This document shows positions 9,193 through 19,625 of a stretch of 64,000 bases of DNA, in pieces (within the stretch, counting starts at the first letter, position 1; every line of letters starts with the position of its first letter). The position numbers were made by a program, and so were the translations under genes. Source of the stretch: Pseudomonas wuhanensis (GTDB lineage: Bacteria > Pseudomonadota > Gammaproteobacteria > Pseudomonadales > Pseudomonadaceae). The DNA is taken from NCBI RefSeq assembly GCF_030687395.1, contig NZ_CP117430.1:1426001-1490000 (forward strand), in the 5' to 3' direction. The notes beneath the pieces were generated by a model. It saw only the letters and a list, made by a program, of their open reading frames with translations, was not told the origin of the DNA and did not search any database.

Positions 9193-9363
9193 GGGGCTCG
9201 GCTACTTGATGAAACGGAGGTCGGCCACTATAAAGCGCCGGCGCATATTTTTCACCCCGTGAGCCTGTTTCATTGGATGATTCATTCTTTTGAACATCCC
9301 GCCAAACCATCAGAACAGGTAGGATACCCCCCTGATTTTTCAGTCTTGCTATCGGAGTTGCCC

Positions 9364-10458
9364 ATGAGCGCCGTCAATCGCGCAGCGGTGGAAGCCGTCC
9401 TTCGCCAATACACCGACCCTTACCTGAATCAGGACCCGGTCAGCGCCGGGTGCGTGCGCGGCATCGATATCCAGGGTGATCGCGTCAGCGTCCAGCTGGA
9501 ACTGGGTTACGCCGCCGGTCTGTTCAAGAGCGGCTGGGCGCAGTTGCTGCAACTGGCCATCGAAGGCCTGGACGGCGTCGTCACCGCGCGCGTCGAGATC
9601 ACCAGCGTGATCGCCGCGCACAAGGCCCAGGCACAGATTCCGGGGCTGGCCAACGTCAAGAACGTCGTGGCCGTGGCGTCCGGCAAGGGTGGCGTGGGCA
9701 AGTCCACCACGGCTGCCAACCTGGCCTTGGCGCTGGCTCGTGAAGGCGCCAAGGTCGGGATTCTCGATGCGGATATCTACGGTCCGAGCCAGGGCATCAT
9801 GTTCGGCATCCCTGAAGGCACCCGACCGAAGATCAAGGATCAGAAGTGGTTCATTCCGATTGAGTCCCATGGCGTCGAAGTGATGTCCATGGCCTTCCTG
9901 ACCGACGATAACACGCCGATGGTCTGGCGCGGACCGATGGTTTCCGGCGCGCTGTTGCAACTGGTCACGCAAACGGCCTGGGGCGATCTGGATTACCTGG
10001 TCATCGACATGCCGCCAGGCACCGGCGACATCCAGTTGACCTTGGCGCAGAAAGTCCCGGTGGCCGGTGCGGTAATCGTGACCACCCCGCAAGATCTGGC
10101 ATTGCTGGATGCGCGCAAGGGCGTTGAGATGTTCCGCAAGGTCAACATCCCGGTGCTGGGCGTGGTGGAAAACATGGCCGTGCACATCTGCTCCAACTGC
10201 GGGCATGCCGAGCATCTGTTCGGTGAAGGTGGCGGTGTGAAGCTGGCCAACCAGTACGGTGTCGAACTGTTGGCTTCGTTGCCGCTGTCGATGCTGATTC
10301 GCGAACAGGCCGATGGCGGCAAGCCAACGGTGATCGCCGAGCCGGACAGTCAGATCGCAATGGTTTACCAGGAACTGGCCCGCCATGTCGGCGCGCGGAT
10401 TGTGTTGCAGGAAGCGGCATCGCCGGCGATGCCAAATATCACCGTCAGCGACGACTGA
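9364..10458 (+). CDS. apbC: Iron-sulfur cluster carrier protein (Mrp/ApbC P-loop ATPase)
   Basis: 364 residues from the ATG at 9364, the first good start after the metG promoter region. The N-terminal DUF59/MIP18-like domain covers about 1-90. The deviant Walker A GKGGVGKST is at 108-116, YLVIDMPPGTGD serves as Walker B/switch, and a CSNC pair for the bridging Fe-S cluster lies near residue 276. The family binds and hands over [4Fe-4S] clusters to apoproteins. Its frame is by chance open far upstream across the antisense strand of metG; that extension is not coding. Confidence 0.95.
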   Translation: MSAVNRAAVEAVLRQYTDPYLNQDPVSAGCVRGIDIQGDRVSVQLELGYAAGLFKSGWAQLLQLAIEGLDGVVTARVEITSVIAAHKAQAQIPGLANVKNVVAVASGKGGVGKSTTAANLALALAREGAKVGILDADIYGPSQGIMFGIPEGTRPKIKDQKWFIPIESHGVEVMSMAFLTDDNTPMVWRGPMVSGALLQLVTQTAWGDLDYLVIDMPPGTGDIQLTLAQKVPVAGAVIVTTPQDLALLDARKGVEMFRKVNIPVLGVVENMAVHICSNCGHAEHLFGEGGGVKLANQYGVELLASLPLSMLIREQADGGKPTVIAEPDSQIAMVYQELARHVGARIVLQEAASPAMPNITVSDD

Positions 10459-10480
10459 ATCGCTGAAGAAATGCGATCCA

Positions 10481-10567
10481 ATGTGGGAGCGGGCTTGCTC
10501 GCGAAAGCGGTAGATCAGTCAACTTATCTGTTGAATGACACACCGCATTCGCGAGCAAGCCCACATT
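10481..10567. repeat. REP pair (GTGGGAGCGGGCTTGCTCGCG class)
   Basis: Two inverted REP halves, ATGTGGGAGCGGGCTTGCTC and the complement of the second, lie about 50 bp apart between apbC and the convergent SDR gene. This is the common extragenic palindrome of the P. fluorescens group and is typical of 3'-3' gaps. Confidence 0.85.
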
Positions 10568-10582
10568 GGGTTTACGTCAACC

Positions 10583-11341
10583 TTAAATCCGCAACCCGCC
10601 ATCCAGTTCCAGAATCCGACCGGTGTAGTAGTCGTTCTCGAAGATGTACGCTGCCGACTGAGCGATCTCCTCAGGTTTGCCCATGCGCTTGAGCGGAATC
10701 CCGGACGTCATTTTCTCCAGCGCTTCGGGCTTCATGCTCAGGGTCATCTCGGTTTCGATGAAGCCCGGCGCAATGCCCGCCACCCGAATGCCGTAACGTG
10801 CCAGTTCCTTGGCCCAGGTCACGGTCGCCGCGGCGACACCGGCTTTGGCCGCGGAGTAGTTGGTCTGGCCGATGTTGCCGGCGCGCGAGATCGACGAGAT
10901 ATTGATGATCGCGCCGCTGTTGTTCAGCTCGATCATTTTCGCCGCGACTTCACGGGTGCACAGGAACACGCCGGTGAGGTTGACGTCGATCACCGCCTGC
11001 CATTGGGCCAGGCTCATCTTGGTCATTTCGCCATCCTTGACCTTCAACAGCAGGCCGTCGCGCAGAATGCCGGCGTTGTTGATCAGGCCATGGATCGCGC
11101 CGAAATCGTCGGCCACTTGGGCGGCCATGTGGGTCACTTGCTCTTCATCGGCGACGTTGCACAGGTAGGCACGGGCCTCGACGCCCTTGGCCTTGCAAGC
11201 CGCGACGGCGGCGTCGAGTTTTTCCTGGTTCAGGTCCACCAGGGCCAGCTTCGCGCCACGACCTGCAAGATACTCGGCCATGGACCGGCCTAAACCCTGG
11301 CAACCGCCGGTGATAATGATTACTTTGTCAGTGAGTTGCAT
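10583..11341 (-). CDS. Short-chain dehydrogenase/reductase, FabG-like
   Basis: 252 residues from the ATG at 11341; an ATG 6 bp upstream is also possible but sits almost on the GGGG ribosome-binding site. It is a classical SDR with the nucleotide motif TGGCQGLG near residue 12, NNAG at about 88, catalytic Ser in INISSIS, YSAAK with Tyr and Lys at about 160-164, and a PGFIETEM loop. The C-terminal [14 protein letters not shown] is typical of 3-ketoacyl-ACP reductase-like enzymes. The substrate is unknown. PAO1 has, as I recall, an SDR in the same place next to a HugZ-type gene (PA4389/PA4388). Confidence 0.87.
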   Translation of the reverse strand: MQLTDKVIIITGGCQGLGRSMAEYLAGRGAKLALVDLNQEKLDAAVAACKAKGVEARAYLCNVADEEQVTHMAAQVADDFGAIHGLINNAGILRDGLLLKVKDGEMTKMSLAQWQAVIDVNLTGVFLCTREVAAKMIELNNSGAIINISSISRAGNIGQTNYSAAKAGVAAATVTWAKELARYGIRVAGIAPGFIETEMTLSMKPEALEKMTSGIPLKRMGKPEEIAQSAAYIFENDYYTGRILELDGGLRI

Positions 11342-11490
11342 TCGCATGCCCCGTTAGCTGGTCAGAGTGGATTTCTTGTCGGCCTCTCTTGCGCGGGCCC
11401 GCCGTACATGAGAACTGCCTGATGGCGTCCTGGGAACTTTAGCCCAGTTGTCCGTCCGTTTTCGACGGATTCTACATAAGGAGTCATAAA

Positions 11491-12222
11491 TTGAGCATTA
11501 AAGTTGCTAAGAGCGCCCGAGAATTGCTTCTCAAGGAATACCGTGGAGTGCTCTCGACGCACTCCAAAGCGATGCCCGGTTTCCCGTTTGGCTCCGTGGT
11601 TCCTTACTGCCTGGATGAACAGGGGCAACCGCTGATCCTTATCAGTCGCATCGCTCAGCACACGCACAATCTGCAAAAAGATCCGAAATGTTCGCTGCTG
11701 GTGGGGGAGCGTGGGGCAGAAGACGTACAAGCCGTTGGTCGCCTGACTTACCTGGCAGAGGCGCAAAAGCTCGAGGCTGCCGAAGCCATTGAAGCGGCGG
11801 CCGAGCGTTACTATCGCTATTTCCCGGACTCGCAGAATTATCACAAAGCCCACGATTTCGATTTCTGGGTGCTCAAACCGATACGGCACCGCTACATCGG
11901 CGGCTTCGGTGCGATCCACTGGATCGATCAGTTGACCCTCGCCAACCCTTTCGCCGGCAAGGCCGAAGTGAGCATGGTCGAGCACATGAATGCCGATCAC
12001 GCCAAAGCCATCGCCCACTACGTCGAGCTGGCGGGTCTGCCGAAAACCGCTCCGGCGCAATTGGCCGGCATCGACAGCGAAGGCATGCACTTGCGCATCG
12101 GTCAGGGGCTCTACTGGCTGCCGTTTCAAACGCCCTGTAATACGCCGACACAAGTCCGGGAAGCCTTGGTTTTCCTGGCTCACGCCGAGCATTGGCCGAA
12201 AAATGAAGTGGCCGACGCTTGA
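11491..12222 (+). CDS. HugZ-family (pyridoxamine 5'-phosphate oxidase fold) protein
   Basis: 243 residues starting at a TTG codon with a good AAGGAG site 9 nt upstream. The split-barrel flavin/haem-binding fold of the PNPOx superfamily covers about 10-150 (GFPFGSVVPYCLDEQG, ISRIAQHTHNL). A C-terminal DUF2470-type domain (MVEHMNADHAKAIAHYV, about 165-240) has the histidines that bind haem in HugZ. Family members use or degrade haem, but some are only flavin-binding. No haem-uptake gene is adjacent, so the function is inferred. Confidence 0.78.
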   Translation: MSIKVAKSARELLLKEYRGVLSTHSKAMPGFPFGSVVPYCLDEQGQPLILISRIAQHTHNLQKDPKCSLLVGERGAEDVQAVGRLTYLAEAQKLEAAEAIEAAAERYYRYFPDSQNYHKAHDFDFWVLKPIRHRYIGGFGAIHWIDQLTLANPFAGKAEVSMVEHMNADHAKAIAHYVELAGLPKTAPAQLAGIDSEGMHLRIGQGLYWLPFQTPCNTPTQVREALVFLAHAEHWPKNEVADA

Positions 12223-12288
12223 ATTCACGAAACGGCGACGTCATCTAAGGAAAACTGGCAAGGTATTCTTGCGTTGAGGAACCATTTG

Positions 12289-12765
12289 ATGCGCCCTTTT
12301 TTACTGCTCTTTGTACTGTTCCCGGTGTTGGAGCTGTTCGTATTCGTCAAGGTTAGCGGGGCGATCGGGTTTTTCCCGGCCCTGCTGCTGATCATTCTCG
12401 GCTCGATGCTCGGCGTGTTCGTGCTGCGTATCGCCGGTCTGGCTACTGCGCTGCGCGCCCGTGAAAGTCTGAACCGCGGCGAGCTGCCGGCCCAGACCAT
12501 GCTCGAAGGCCTGATGCTGGCCTTGGCTGGCGGTCTGTTGATCCTGCCGGGCTTCGTCACCGACGTGCTGGGTCTGATCATGTTGCTGCCGATCTCTCGT
12601 CGTCTGCTGGCCAACAAAATGCGTCTGCGCGCCGAGGAACAAGCGATGCGTCAGCGTGCGTTCGCCGATGACCTTCAGCCACGGGGCGGTCCTGCTCCGC
12701 GGCAGCCGTTGGGTCGCGAGCCCAACGTGATCGAGGGCGAGTTCGAACACCGCGATTCCAAGTAA
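12289..12765 (+). CDS. fxsA: FxsA-family membrane protein
   Basis: 158 residues from the ATG at 12289, with GAGG 8 nt upstream. An in-frame TTG at 12274 is less likely. Four hydrophobic segments occupy residues 1-110, with family motifs VLELFVF, LGSMLGVFVLR and PGFVTDVLGLIMLLP. The polar C-terminal tail is rich in R, P and Q. E. coli FxsA relieves F-plasmid exclusion of phage T7; the cellular role is unclear. Its place just before groES is conserved in Pseudomonas and enterics. A strong terminator separates it from groES. Confidence 0.92.
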   Translation: MRPFLLLFVLFPVLELFVFVKVSGAIGFFPALLLIILGSMLGVFVLRIAGLATALRARESLNRGELPAQTMLEGLMLALAGGLLILPGFVTDVLGLIMLLPISRRLLANKMRLRAEEQAMRQRAFADDLQPRGGPAPRQPLGREPNVIEGEFEHRDSK

Positions 12766-12776
12766 CACTTCCATCG

Positions 12777-12807
12777 ACACGGCACCTTCGGGTGCCGTGT
12801 TGGTTTT
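12777..12807 (+). terminator. Rho-independent terminator of fxsA
   Basis: ACACGGCACC-TTCG-GGTGCCGTGT is a perfect 10-bp stem with a UUCG tetraloop, followed by TGGTTTT, 11 bp after the fxsA stop. Confidence 0.92.
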
Positions 12808-12842
12808 CAGGGCCTCGACGTAAAAAAATTTCGCTCCCCGCC

Positions 12843-12870
12843 CTTGAAATAAGCTTGTGCGCCCTTATGT
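12843..12870 (+). promoter_or_regulatory. Sigma-32 heat-shock promoter of groESL
   Basis: CTTGAA at 12843-12848, a 13-bp spacer, then CCCTTATGT at 12862-12870. This fits the RpoH consensus (CTTGAA, 13-15 bp, CCCCATNT) closely and lies about 140 bp before groES, leaving a long leader. Confidence 0.85.
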
Positions 12871-12888
12871 AACGGTCACCGCAAGGTT

Positions 12889-12970
12889 TCTGGCAATTGC
12901 GCCAGACAGACTTCCGCGGTTCGCTTGACGAACCGCACCCGGCGCCGCCGGATTTGTTAAACCCGCCGGG
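12889..12970 (+). ncRNA. Structured 5' leader of groES (candidate Pseudomon-groES motif)
   Basis: Three hairpins lie between the heat-shock promoter and groES: TCTGGC/GCCAGA at 12889-12906, GCGGTTCG/CGAACCGC at 12916-12936 with a 5-nt loop, and CCCGGCG/CGCCGGG at 12938-12970. A conserved RNA motif upstream of Pseudomonas groES (Pseudomon-groES) has been described from comparative genomics. This leader is in the right place, but the match to that model was not computed. It could be a thermosensor-like or stability element. Confidence 0.6.
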
Positions 12971-13012
12971 ATTACACCGGCCGATGAAAACCACAATTAG
13001 GAGAGATCGACA

Positions 13013-13306
13013 ATGAAGCTTCGTCCTCTGCATGACCGCGTCGTCGTCCGTCGCAGCGAAGAAGAAAAGAAAACCGCTGGCGGTATCGTCCTGCCAGGTT
13101 CGGCTGCTGAAAAGCCAAACCAGGGTGAAGTCCTCGCTGTAGGCCCAGGTAAAGCACTGGACAACGGTGAAGTGCGTGCGCTGGCCGTGAAAGTGGGTGA
13201 CAAGGTTGTGTTCGGCCCTTACTCCGGCAGCAACACTGTGAAAGTTGACGGCGAAGACCTGCTGGTCATCGGCGAGAGCGAAATCCTCGCTGTCATCGAA
13301 GGCTGA
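13013..13306 (+). CDS. groES: Co-chaperonin GroES
   Basis: 97 residues, the standard length. It forms the heptameric lid of the GroEL folding chamber. Signatures are [14 protein letters not shown] at the start, the mobile loop [15 protein letters not shown] (about 17-32) and [14 protein letters not shown]. There is an AGGAG ribosome-binding site. It is first in the groES-groEL operon, 49 bp before groEL, under the sigma-32 promoter at 12843. Confidence 0.99.
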   Translation: MKLRPLHDRVVVRRSEEEKKTAGGIVLPGSAAEKPNQGEVLAVGPGKALDNGEVRALAVKVGDKVVFGPYSGSNTVKVDGEDLLVIGESEILAVIEG

Positions 13307-13343
13307 TTCCCCGCTCATTTTCCCGTTACTACAAAGTATTTAA

Positions 13344-14999
<1,656 letters not shown>

Positions 15000-15020
15000 G
15001 CCAGCCTTACCCCGTACATA

Positions 15021-15057
15021 AAAACCCCGCCTGCGTTGAGCAGGCGGGGTTTTTTAT
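15021..15057 (+). terminator. Rho-independent terminator of groESL
   Basis: AACCCCGCCTGC/GCAGGCGGGGTT, a 12-bp stem with a 5-nt loop followed by TTTTATT, 25 bp after groEL. Confidence 0.95.
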
Positions 15058-15090
15058 TGCCTTCAATTTGGTCTGCCAGGAGACCGAGTC

Positions 15091-15163
15091 GCGGCCATCG
15101 CGGGCAAGCCACGCTCCCACAGGATCGGCATCAACCCAAGGAGCGAGGCTTGCCCGCGAAGGC
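15091..15163. repeat. REP pair between groEL and the PAP2 gene
   Basis: GCGGCCATCGCGGGCAAGCC and, inverted, GAGCGAGGCTTGCCCGCGAA. Both halves belong to the GCGGGCAAGC class seen elsewhere in the window. They sit between convergent genes. Confidence 0.8.
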
Positions 15164-15169
15164 GTCAGT

Positions 15170-15913
15170 TCAGACGCTGACAGGTTCCGCGTTGGCTACT
15201 CCCTCAGCCTTGGAGGCCGGTTGATAAAGAATGTAGTAATACACCCCCAAACAAATCAGCCAGCAGAAAATCGCCGTCCACACGTTGTGTGAGAAAAAGT
15301 GCGCGCCCTGCATCATCCGGCTGATGGAAAACACCGAGCCCAACGTGAAGGCCAGGACGAACGCCTTGCGTGCCAGGCGCGGACGGCGGTCGCGCAACAC
15401 GAAGAACAGCGCAAACAACGTGAAGCCAGTCGCCGCATGACCACCGGGCCAGCAGCGGCCCGGCTTAGCGGTGTGCGGGCGAGGGCTGAGCAGTTCGCTG
15501 TAGGTTTCATGCCCGCCGAATTGCTCCAGGCTCCACGGGCATTGCACCGCTGTGACCGCTTTGACCGGGGTGACAAACGATGTCGCCAGCGCCAGAGACA
15601 ACACCAGGCAACCCAGTTCACGCTTGAACGGTTTGAGCCTGTCCATGAAAAAGGAGCTGATGAAGCCAAGGATGGCGAACACCGAAAAGGCGATGACCAC
15701 TTGCTTGGCCCGGTCATGCAGAATGTTTTCCAGGAAGTAACTGTGCCGTCCGATGAACTCGCCTGCCGCCGGGTCATAGAACCGCTGGGCAAGGTCCATG
15801 TCCAGGGACGTCAGTTCGAGCAACAGCAGGGTGATCGCCGCAATGGCGGGCACTCCCAGGCATAGCCAGGCATTCAGTGGCCTGGAAGCGGGGCGGGCAG
15901 CGGTCGAAGCCAT
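15170..15913 (-). CDS. PAP2-family membrane phosphatase
   Basis: 247 residues from the ATG at 15913 (MASTAARPASRP), with AAGGA 7 nt upstream. The longer open frame upstream runs into the colR promoter and is not credible. There are five to six membrane helices. The phosphatase motifs are degenerate but present: RCWPGGHAATGF (PSGH variant, Gly for Ser) and SRMMQGAHFFSHNVW with the catalytic His in a GAHFxSH context. A substrate such as a lipid A or undecaprenyl phosphate headgroup is plausible for LpxE-like PAP2 proteins but unproven. It is divergent from colR, which controls envelope genes, with a 217-bp shared region. Confidence 0.82.
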   Translation of the reverse strand: MASTAARPASRPLNAWLCLGVPAIAAITLLLLELTSLDMDLAQRFYDPAAGEFIGRHSYFLENILHDRAKQVVIAFSVFAILGFISSFFMDRLKPFKRELGCLVLSLALATSFVTPVKAVTAVQCPWSLEQFGGHETYSELLSPRPHTAKPGRCWPGGHAATGFTLFALFFVLRDRRPRLARKAFVLAFTLGSVFSISRMMQGAHFFSHNVWTAIFCWLICLGVYYYILYQPASKAEGVANAEPVSV

Positions 15914-16130
15914 GGCAATTCCTTGGTGTGTGAAATGTTCTGAAGAGCGCAACCGCGGGAGTCTGAACACGCCGCTGTCGCCAGCCTGTGAATCGATGGT
16001 GAAAAAGTCGTTAAGGCCGTTTCTGTTTTTTTTTGTCGGATTTACCCCCGCACGCCACCCTATCCCTGAGCCACACTTGGCCTTAAGCTGCGCGCCAAGA
16101 CAGCCGTTACTGTGTACGGAGGAGGTGCCG

Positions 16131-16814
16131 ATGCGAATTCTATTGGTTGAAGACAACCGCGATATCCTGGCCAATCTGGCCGATTATCTTGGGCTCAAGG
16201 GGTACACCGTGGATTGCGCGCAGGACGGTTTGTCGGGCCTGCACCTGGCGGCCACCGAGCATTACGACTTGATCGTGCTCGACATCATGCTGCCCGGCAT
16301 CGACGGCTACACCCTGTGCAAACGCCTGCGCGAAGATGCCCGCCGTGACACGCCAGTGATCATGCTCACCGCCCGCGACCAACTGGATGACCGTTTGCAA
16401 GGCTTCAAATCCGGTGCTGACGACTACCTGATCAAACCCTTTGCCCTGTCCGAACTGGCCGCGCGGATCGAGGCGGTCATGCGTCGTGCCCAGGGTGGCG
16501 GTCGCCGAGCCTTGCAAGTCGGTGATCTGAGCTACGACCTTGATACTCTGGAAGTAACGCGCGGAGGCCGTCTGCTGAAACTCAACCCGGTGGGCCTGAA
16601 GTTGCTGGCTGTGTTGATGCAGAAAAGCCCGCACGTGTTGCGCCGGGAAGTTCTCGAAGAGGCCCTGTGGGGCGATGACTGTCCAGACAGCGACAGCCTG
16701 CGCAGCCACGTCCATCAACTGCGTCAGGTGATCGACAAACCGTTCGACAAGCCCTTGCTGCACACGGTGCATGGCGTCGGTTATCGCTTGGCCGAGGGCC
16801 GTGATGGAGTTTAA
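16131..16814 (+). CDS. colR: Response regulator ColR (OmpR family)
   Basis: 227 residues, the size of ColR. Receiver domain 1-120 with phospho-acceptor Asp51 (LIVLDIMLPGIDG) and Lys in DYLIKPF. The winged-helix DNA-binding domain is at about 130-225 (LKLNPVGLKLLAVLM, HVLRREVLEEALWG, VHGVGYRLA). GGAGG lies before the start. It overlaps colS by 11 nt. In P. fluorescens and P. putida ColRS is known for root colonisation, membrane integrity and zinc/iron tolerance. The orf222-wapQ neighbours make the assignment firm. Confidence 0.95.
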   Translation: MRILLVEDNRDILANLADYLGLKGYTVDCAQDGLSGLHLAATEHYDLIVLDIMLPGIDGYTLCKRLREDARRDTPVIMLTARDQLDDRLQGFKSGADDYLIKPFALSELAARIEAVMRRAQGGGRRALQVGDLSYDLDTLEVTRGGRLLKLNPVGLKLLAVLMQKSPHVLRREVLEEALWGDDCPDSDSLRSHVHQLRQVIDKPFDKPLLHTVHGVGYRLAEGRDGV

Positions 16815-18084
16815 GCAGAGCCTTGCTCAACGGATCATCATCGCCTTTGCGTTGATGAGTGCACTGGTGGCGGGAGCCTTCGCCATGGGCATTGTGGCGA
16901 CCGTGCACCTGGTGGAAGAAAAACTGATTTCGGCAGGTCTGGGCGGCGATTTGCAACGCCTGTTGCTGATGGACAGCGTGTCGGACTGGAGCCACCGCCC
17001 CGAGCCGGACCAGCTGTTCTATTTCAGCGGCGGGCCGGGCGACTTCGATTTACCCAAGGATTTGCGGCACCTGGACTCGGGCTTTCATGAAGTCTTTCGC
17101 GAGCAGCTGTCGTATCACGCGATGGTCGAGATCGTCGACGGTCGGCGTTACGTGCTGTTGCAGGATCAGAGCGATTTCGAAGAGCGGGAACGGGTGCTGT
17201 TTGCCGTGGTGCTGGTGGGTTTCGTCCTGAGCCTGGCATTGGCGGTATTTCTTGGCTGGGTGCTGGCGCGCAAGGTCATGGCGCCGGTGGTGCGACTGGC
17301 TCGTCAGGTGCGTCATCGCGATCAATTGCTGGGCCTGGCGCCGCCACTGGCGCCGGATTATGCCGCCGATGAAGTGGGCGAACTGGCCGTCGCCTTCGAC
17401 GCTACCCTTGGGCGCTTGCGTCAGGCGTTGACCCGTGAGCGATTGTTCACCAGTGACGTCAGCCACGAGCTGCGCACACCGTTGATGGTGTTGGCCAGTT
17501 CCTGTGAGCTGTTGCTGGAAAATCCCGGCATCGATCAGCGCGGCCGTGCTCAGGTCGAGCGAATCGCCCGTGCGTGCGCCGAGATGCGCGAGCTGGTGCA
17601 AACCTTCCTCATGCTGGCTCGCGCTCAACATGAAGACGCCAGCATGGCCCCCCAGCAGACCCTGAGCCAGGTAGCCGACGGGCTGCTCAGTCAATGGCGC
17701 GATCCGATCGAAGCCAAGGGCCTGACGCTGAACTTCGAGCAGGGCAATCCGCCGGACACCCGTTATAACGCGACCCTGTTGCATGCGGTGATGGGCAACC
17801 TGTTGCGCAATGCGCTGCATTACACCGAGCACGGCTACATCCGCCTCGCCCTGACGGATACAGGGTTCGTGGTCGAGGACAGTGGTGTCGGCATTCCCGA
17901 GGAAAAACGCGAGGCGATGTTCGAGCCTTTCGTGCGCGGCAACGAGAAACGCGGCGAGGGCCTGGGGCTGGGGCTGTCGCTGGTGCAGCGGATTTGCGAG
18001 AACCAGGGCTGGAGCGTCAGCCTGACCAACATGGAGCCCAATGGTTGCCGTTTTCAGGTGGATTTGACTCCGTCCCTGATCTGA
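16804..18084 (+). CDS. colS: Sensor histidine kinase ColS
   Basis: 426 residues from the ATG at 16804. TM1 at about 11-33 and TM2 at about 131-153 enclose a periplasmic domain of ~95 residues. That domain has an ExxE motif at Glu126-Glu129 and His35, Glu38, Glu96 and His105, residues of the kind reported for Zn2+/Fe3+ sensing in P. putida ColS. A HAMP-like linker follows, then the phosphorylated His221 (SDVSHELRTPL), and N, G1 and G2 boxes (MGNLLRNALHYTE, VEDSGVGIPEEK, GEGLGLGLSLVQ). It phosphorylates ColR. Confidence 0.95.
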   Translation: MEFKQSLAQRIIIAFALMSALVAGAFAMGIVATVHLVEEKLISAGLGGDLQRLLLMDSVSDWSHRPEPDQLFYFSGGPGDFDLPKDLRHLDSGFHEVFREQLSYHAMVEIVDGRRYVLLQDQSDFEERERVLFAVVLVGFVLSLALAVFLGWVLARKVMAPVVRLARQVRHRDQLLGLAPPLAPDYAADEVGELAVAFDATLGRLRQALTRERLFTSDVSHELRTPLMVLASSCELLLENPGIDQRGRAQVERIARACAEMRELVQTFLMLARAQHEDASMAPQQTLSQVADGLLSQWRDPIEAKGLTLNFEQGNPPDTRYNATLLHAVMGNLLRNALHYTEHGYIRLALTDTGFVVEDSGVGIPEEKREAMFEPFVRGNEKRGEGLGLGLSLVQRICENQGWSVSLTNMEPNGCRFQVDLTPSLI

Positions 18085-18116
18085 AGGAAAAACGAAAAGA
18101 TCCTGAATTTGGCCCT

Positions 18117-18146
18117 GTAAAACCCTGAAATAATTCCGGGTTTTAC
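18117..18146 (+). other. Hairpin between colS and orf222
   Basis: GTAAAACCC/GGGTTTTAC is a perfect 9-bp stem with a 12-nt loop, 33 bp after colS. There is no U-tract beyond the stem. It may be an attenuator or part of a promoter region for the downstream pair; the arm GGGTTTTAC lies 90 bp before the orf222 start. Confidence 0.45.
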
Positions 18147-18233
18147 ATGACAAATTTTTCACATCGGCACGACCTGAGACTGACACGACGCTGCTTAAAG
18201 TGGTGGTCATCAGAAGTTCAGGAGACTGCAGTG

Positions 18234-18902
18234 ATGGCTCGTCCGATCAAACTCGATTTTTCCGAAAAGTACGACGATCAACACGCCCAGAAATATTTGC
18301 GCAAGCATCAGGAAGGTCTCAGCCGCCGACTGTCCCACTGGCGTGACGAACAACTGGCGCGAAAAGCGCTGACCCTGGCCGGTGAGCCGGGGTTGATCCT
18401 CGATTTGCCGTGCGGCGCGGGACGTTTCTGGCCGCTGCTGGCGGAGAAACACAACCGTGTCATCATTGGGGCCGACAACTCGGAGTCCATGTTGAAGACT
18501 GCCATGCAGGCGCAACCCGCCGACGTGGTAAAGCGGGTACAACCCTTGCATACTTCTGCATTCGACATTGCCTTGCCCGATAACGCCGTCGACAGCATCT
18601 TCTGCATGCGCTTGCTCCATCACATCGGTGAAGCCGAGCATCGACTGGCCATTCTGCGTGAATTCGAGCGCGTCACCCGTGACAGCGTGATTGTTTCGTT
18701 GTGGGTAGACGGCAATTTCAAGGCCTGGAAACGCAAGCGTGCCGAGAAAAGGCGTGTGCAGGAGGGTTACCAGAATCGATTTGTGTTACCGGCTGCCACG
18801 GTTGAAAAAGAATTCGAGCAGGCGGGTTTTCGGATTCAGGAACAACTGGATTTTTTGCCGTTCTACGCGATGTGGCGGGTCTACGTATTACGCAAGAGGT
18901 AA
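18234..18902 (+). CDS. SAM-dependent methyltransferase (orf222 of the colRS locus)
   Basis: Exactly 222 residues from the ATG at 18234, the size of orf222 described next to colRS and wapQ in P. fluorescens WCS365. It has a class I methyltransferase fold: motif I ILDLPCGAGRFWP (about 64-76), an acidic residue in VIIGADNSESML, and LPDNAVDSIFCMRLLHHI (about 119-136). The target is unknown. Its constant link to the LPS kinase wapQ suggests a role in LPS core or outer-membrane modification. Confidence 0.87.
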   Translation: MARPIKLDFSEKYDDQHAQKYLRKHQEGLSRRLSHWRDEQLARKALTLAGEPGLILDLPCGAGRFWPLLAEKHNRVIIGADNSESMLKTAMQAQPADVVKRVQPLHTSAFDIALPDNAVDSIFCMRLLHHIGEAEHRLAILREFERVTRDSVIVSLWVDGNFKAWKRKRAEKRRVQEGYQNRFVLPAATVEKEFEQAGFRIQEQLDFLPFYAMWRVYVLRKR

Positions 18903-18906
18903 CAGG

Positions 18907-19623
18907 ATGGCAGTGCCGTATGCAGCTCAAACGGAAGTTGCTTCTCAGGACCGCTTCGACTACTTCTGGAACCTGCGCGGTGAATGGGTAGAAGAACCCA
19001 ACGTCCGGCGCGGTGGAGAAAGTGGCGTGCAGCGCGTCAGGGGCCGTGATGGACAGCTGCTCTACACCAAGCGTCAAACCGGGCATATCTATCGCAGCGG
19101 GTTACACCCGTTCGGTCGGCCGACGGTGTTGCGCGAGCGTGATGCGCTCATTGGTTTGCGCCTGCTCGACGTTCGTGTTCCGGAAATCGTTTTCTGCGGG
19201 GCACAGCGCGATGCAGAGAATAATGAATGGCGCGCATTGCTGGTTACCAAATCCCTGGATGGCTTTGAGGAAATCAAACACTGGTATGCCGGTGGTGGTC
19301 GCGAGCGTTATGGTGAGGGGGTGCATGACCGCGTGTTGAAGGATCTGGCCGACAACCTGGCCCGCATGCACAAGGGCCGTTGGCAGCACAGCTGCATCTA
19401 CATCAAGCATGTATTCGTGCGGGTCACCGGTGAAGGCGAGTCAGCCAAGGTCGAAATTGCCTTGATCGATCTGGAGAAATGTCGGAAGCGTATGACCGCC
19501 CGTCAAGCGGCGACCCATGACCTGAAACAACTGCGTCGCCACTCGTCGTTCAGCGATACAGACTGGAAAAAACTCGTCTATTTTTATGAGACGGCGTTTG
19601 GCAGCGCTATCAAAGGCTTATAA
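18907..19623 (+). CDS. wapQ: LPS core heptose kinase-like protein WapQ/InaA
   Basis: 238 residues, 4 bp after orf222. Member of the Kdo/WaaP/InaA lipopolysaccharide kinase family with an incomplete protein-kinase fold. The catalytic loop area LARMHKGRWQHSCIYIKHVFV replaces the usual HGD...N, and IALIDLEKCRKR gives the metal-binding Asp region (about 186-197). VLRERDALIGLRLL is the C-helix. Family members phosphorylate inner-core sugars on the cytoplasmic face. It is the third member of the conserved colRS neighbourhood. Confidence 0.9.
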   Translation: MAVPYAAQTEVASQDRFDYFWNLRGEWVEEPNVRRGGESGVQRVRGRDGQLLYTKRQTGHIYRSGLHPFGRPTVLRERDALIGLRLLDVRVPEIVFCGAQRDAENNEWRALLVTKSLDGFEEIKHWYAGGGRERYGEGVHDRVLKDLADNLARMHKGRWQHSCIYIKHVFVRVTGEGESAKVEIALIDLEKCRKRMTARQAATHDLKQLRRHSSFSDTDWKKLVYFYETAFGSAIKGL

Positions 19624-19625
19624 CA

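Noticed and set aside
7117..9363. Long open frame continuing apbC upstream over the whole metG antisense strand
   Set aside because: It is antisense to a clearly real metG and has no family features; apbC starts at 9364. The open frame is due to GC-rich codon bias.
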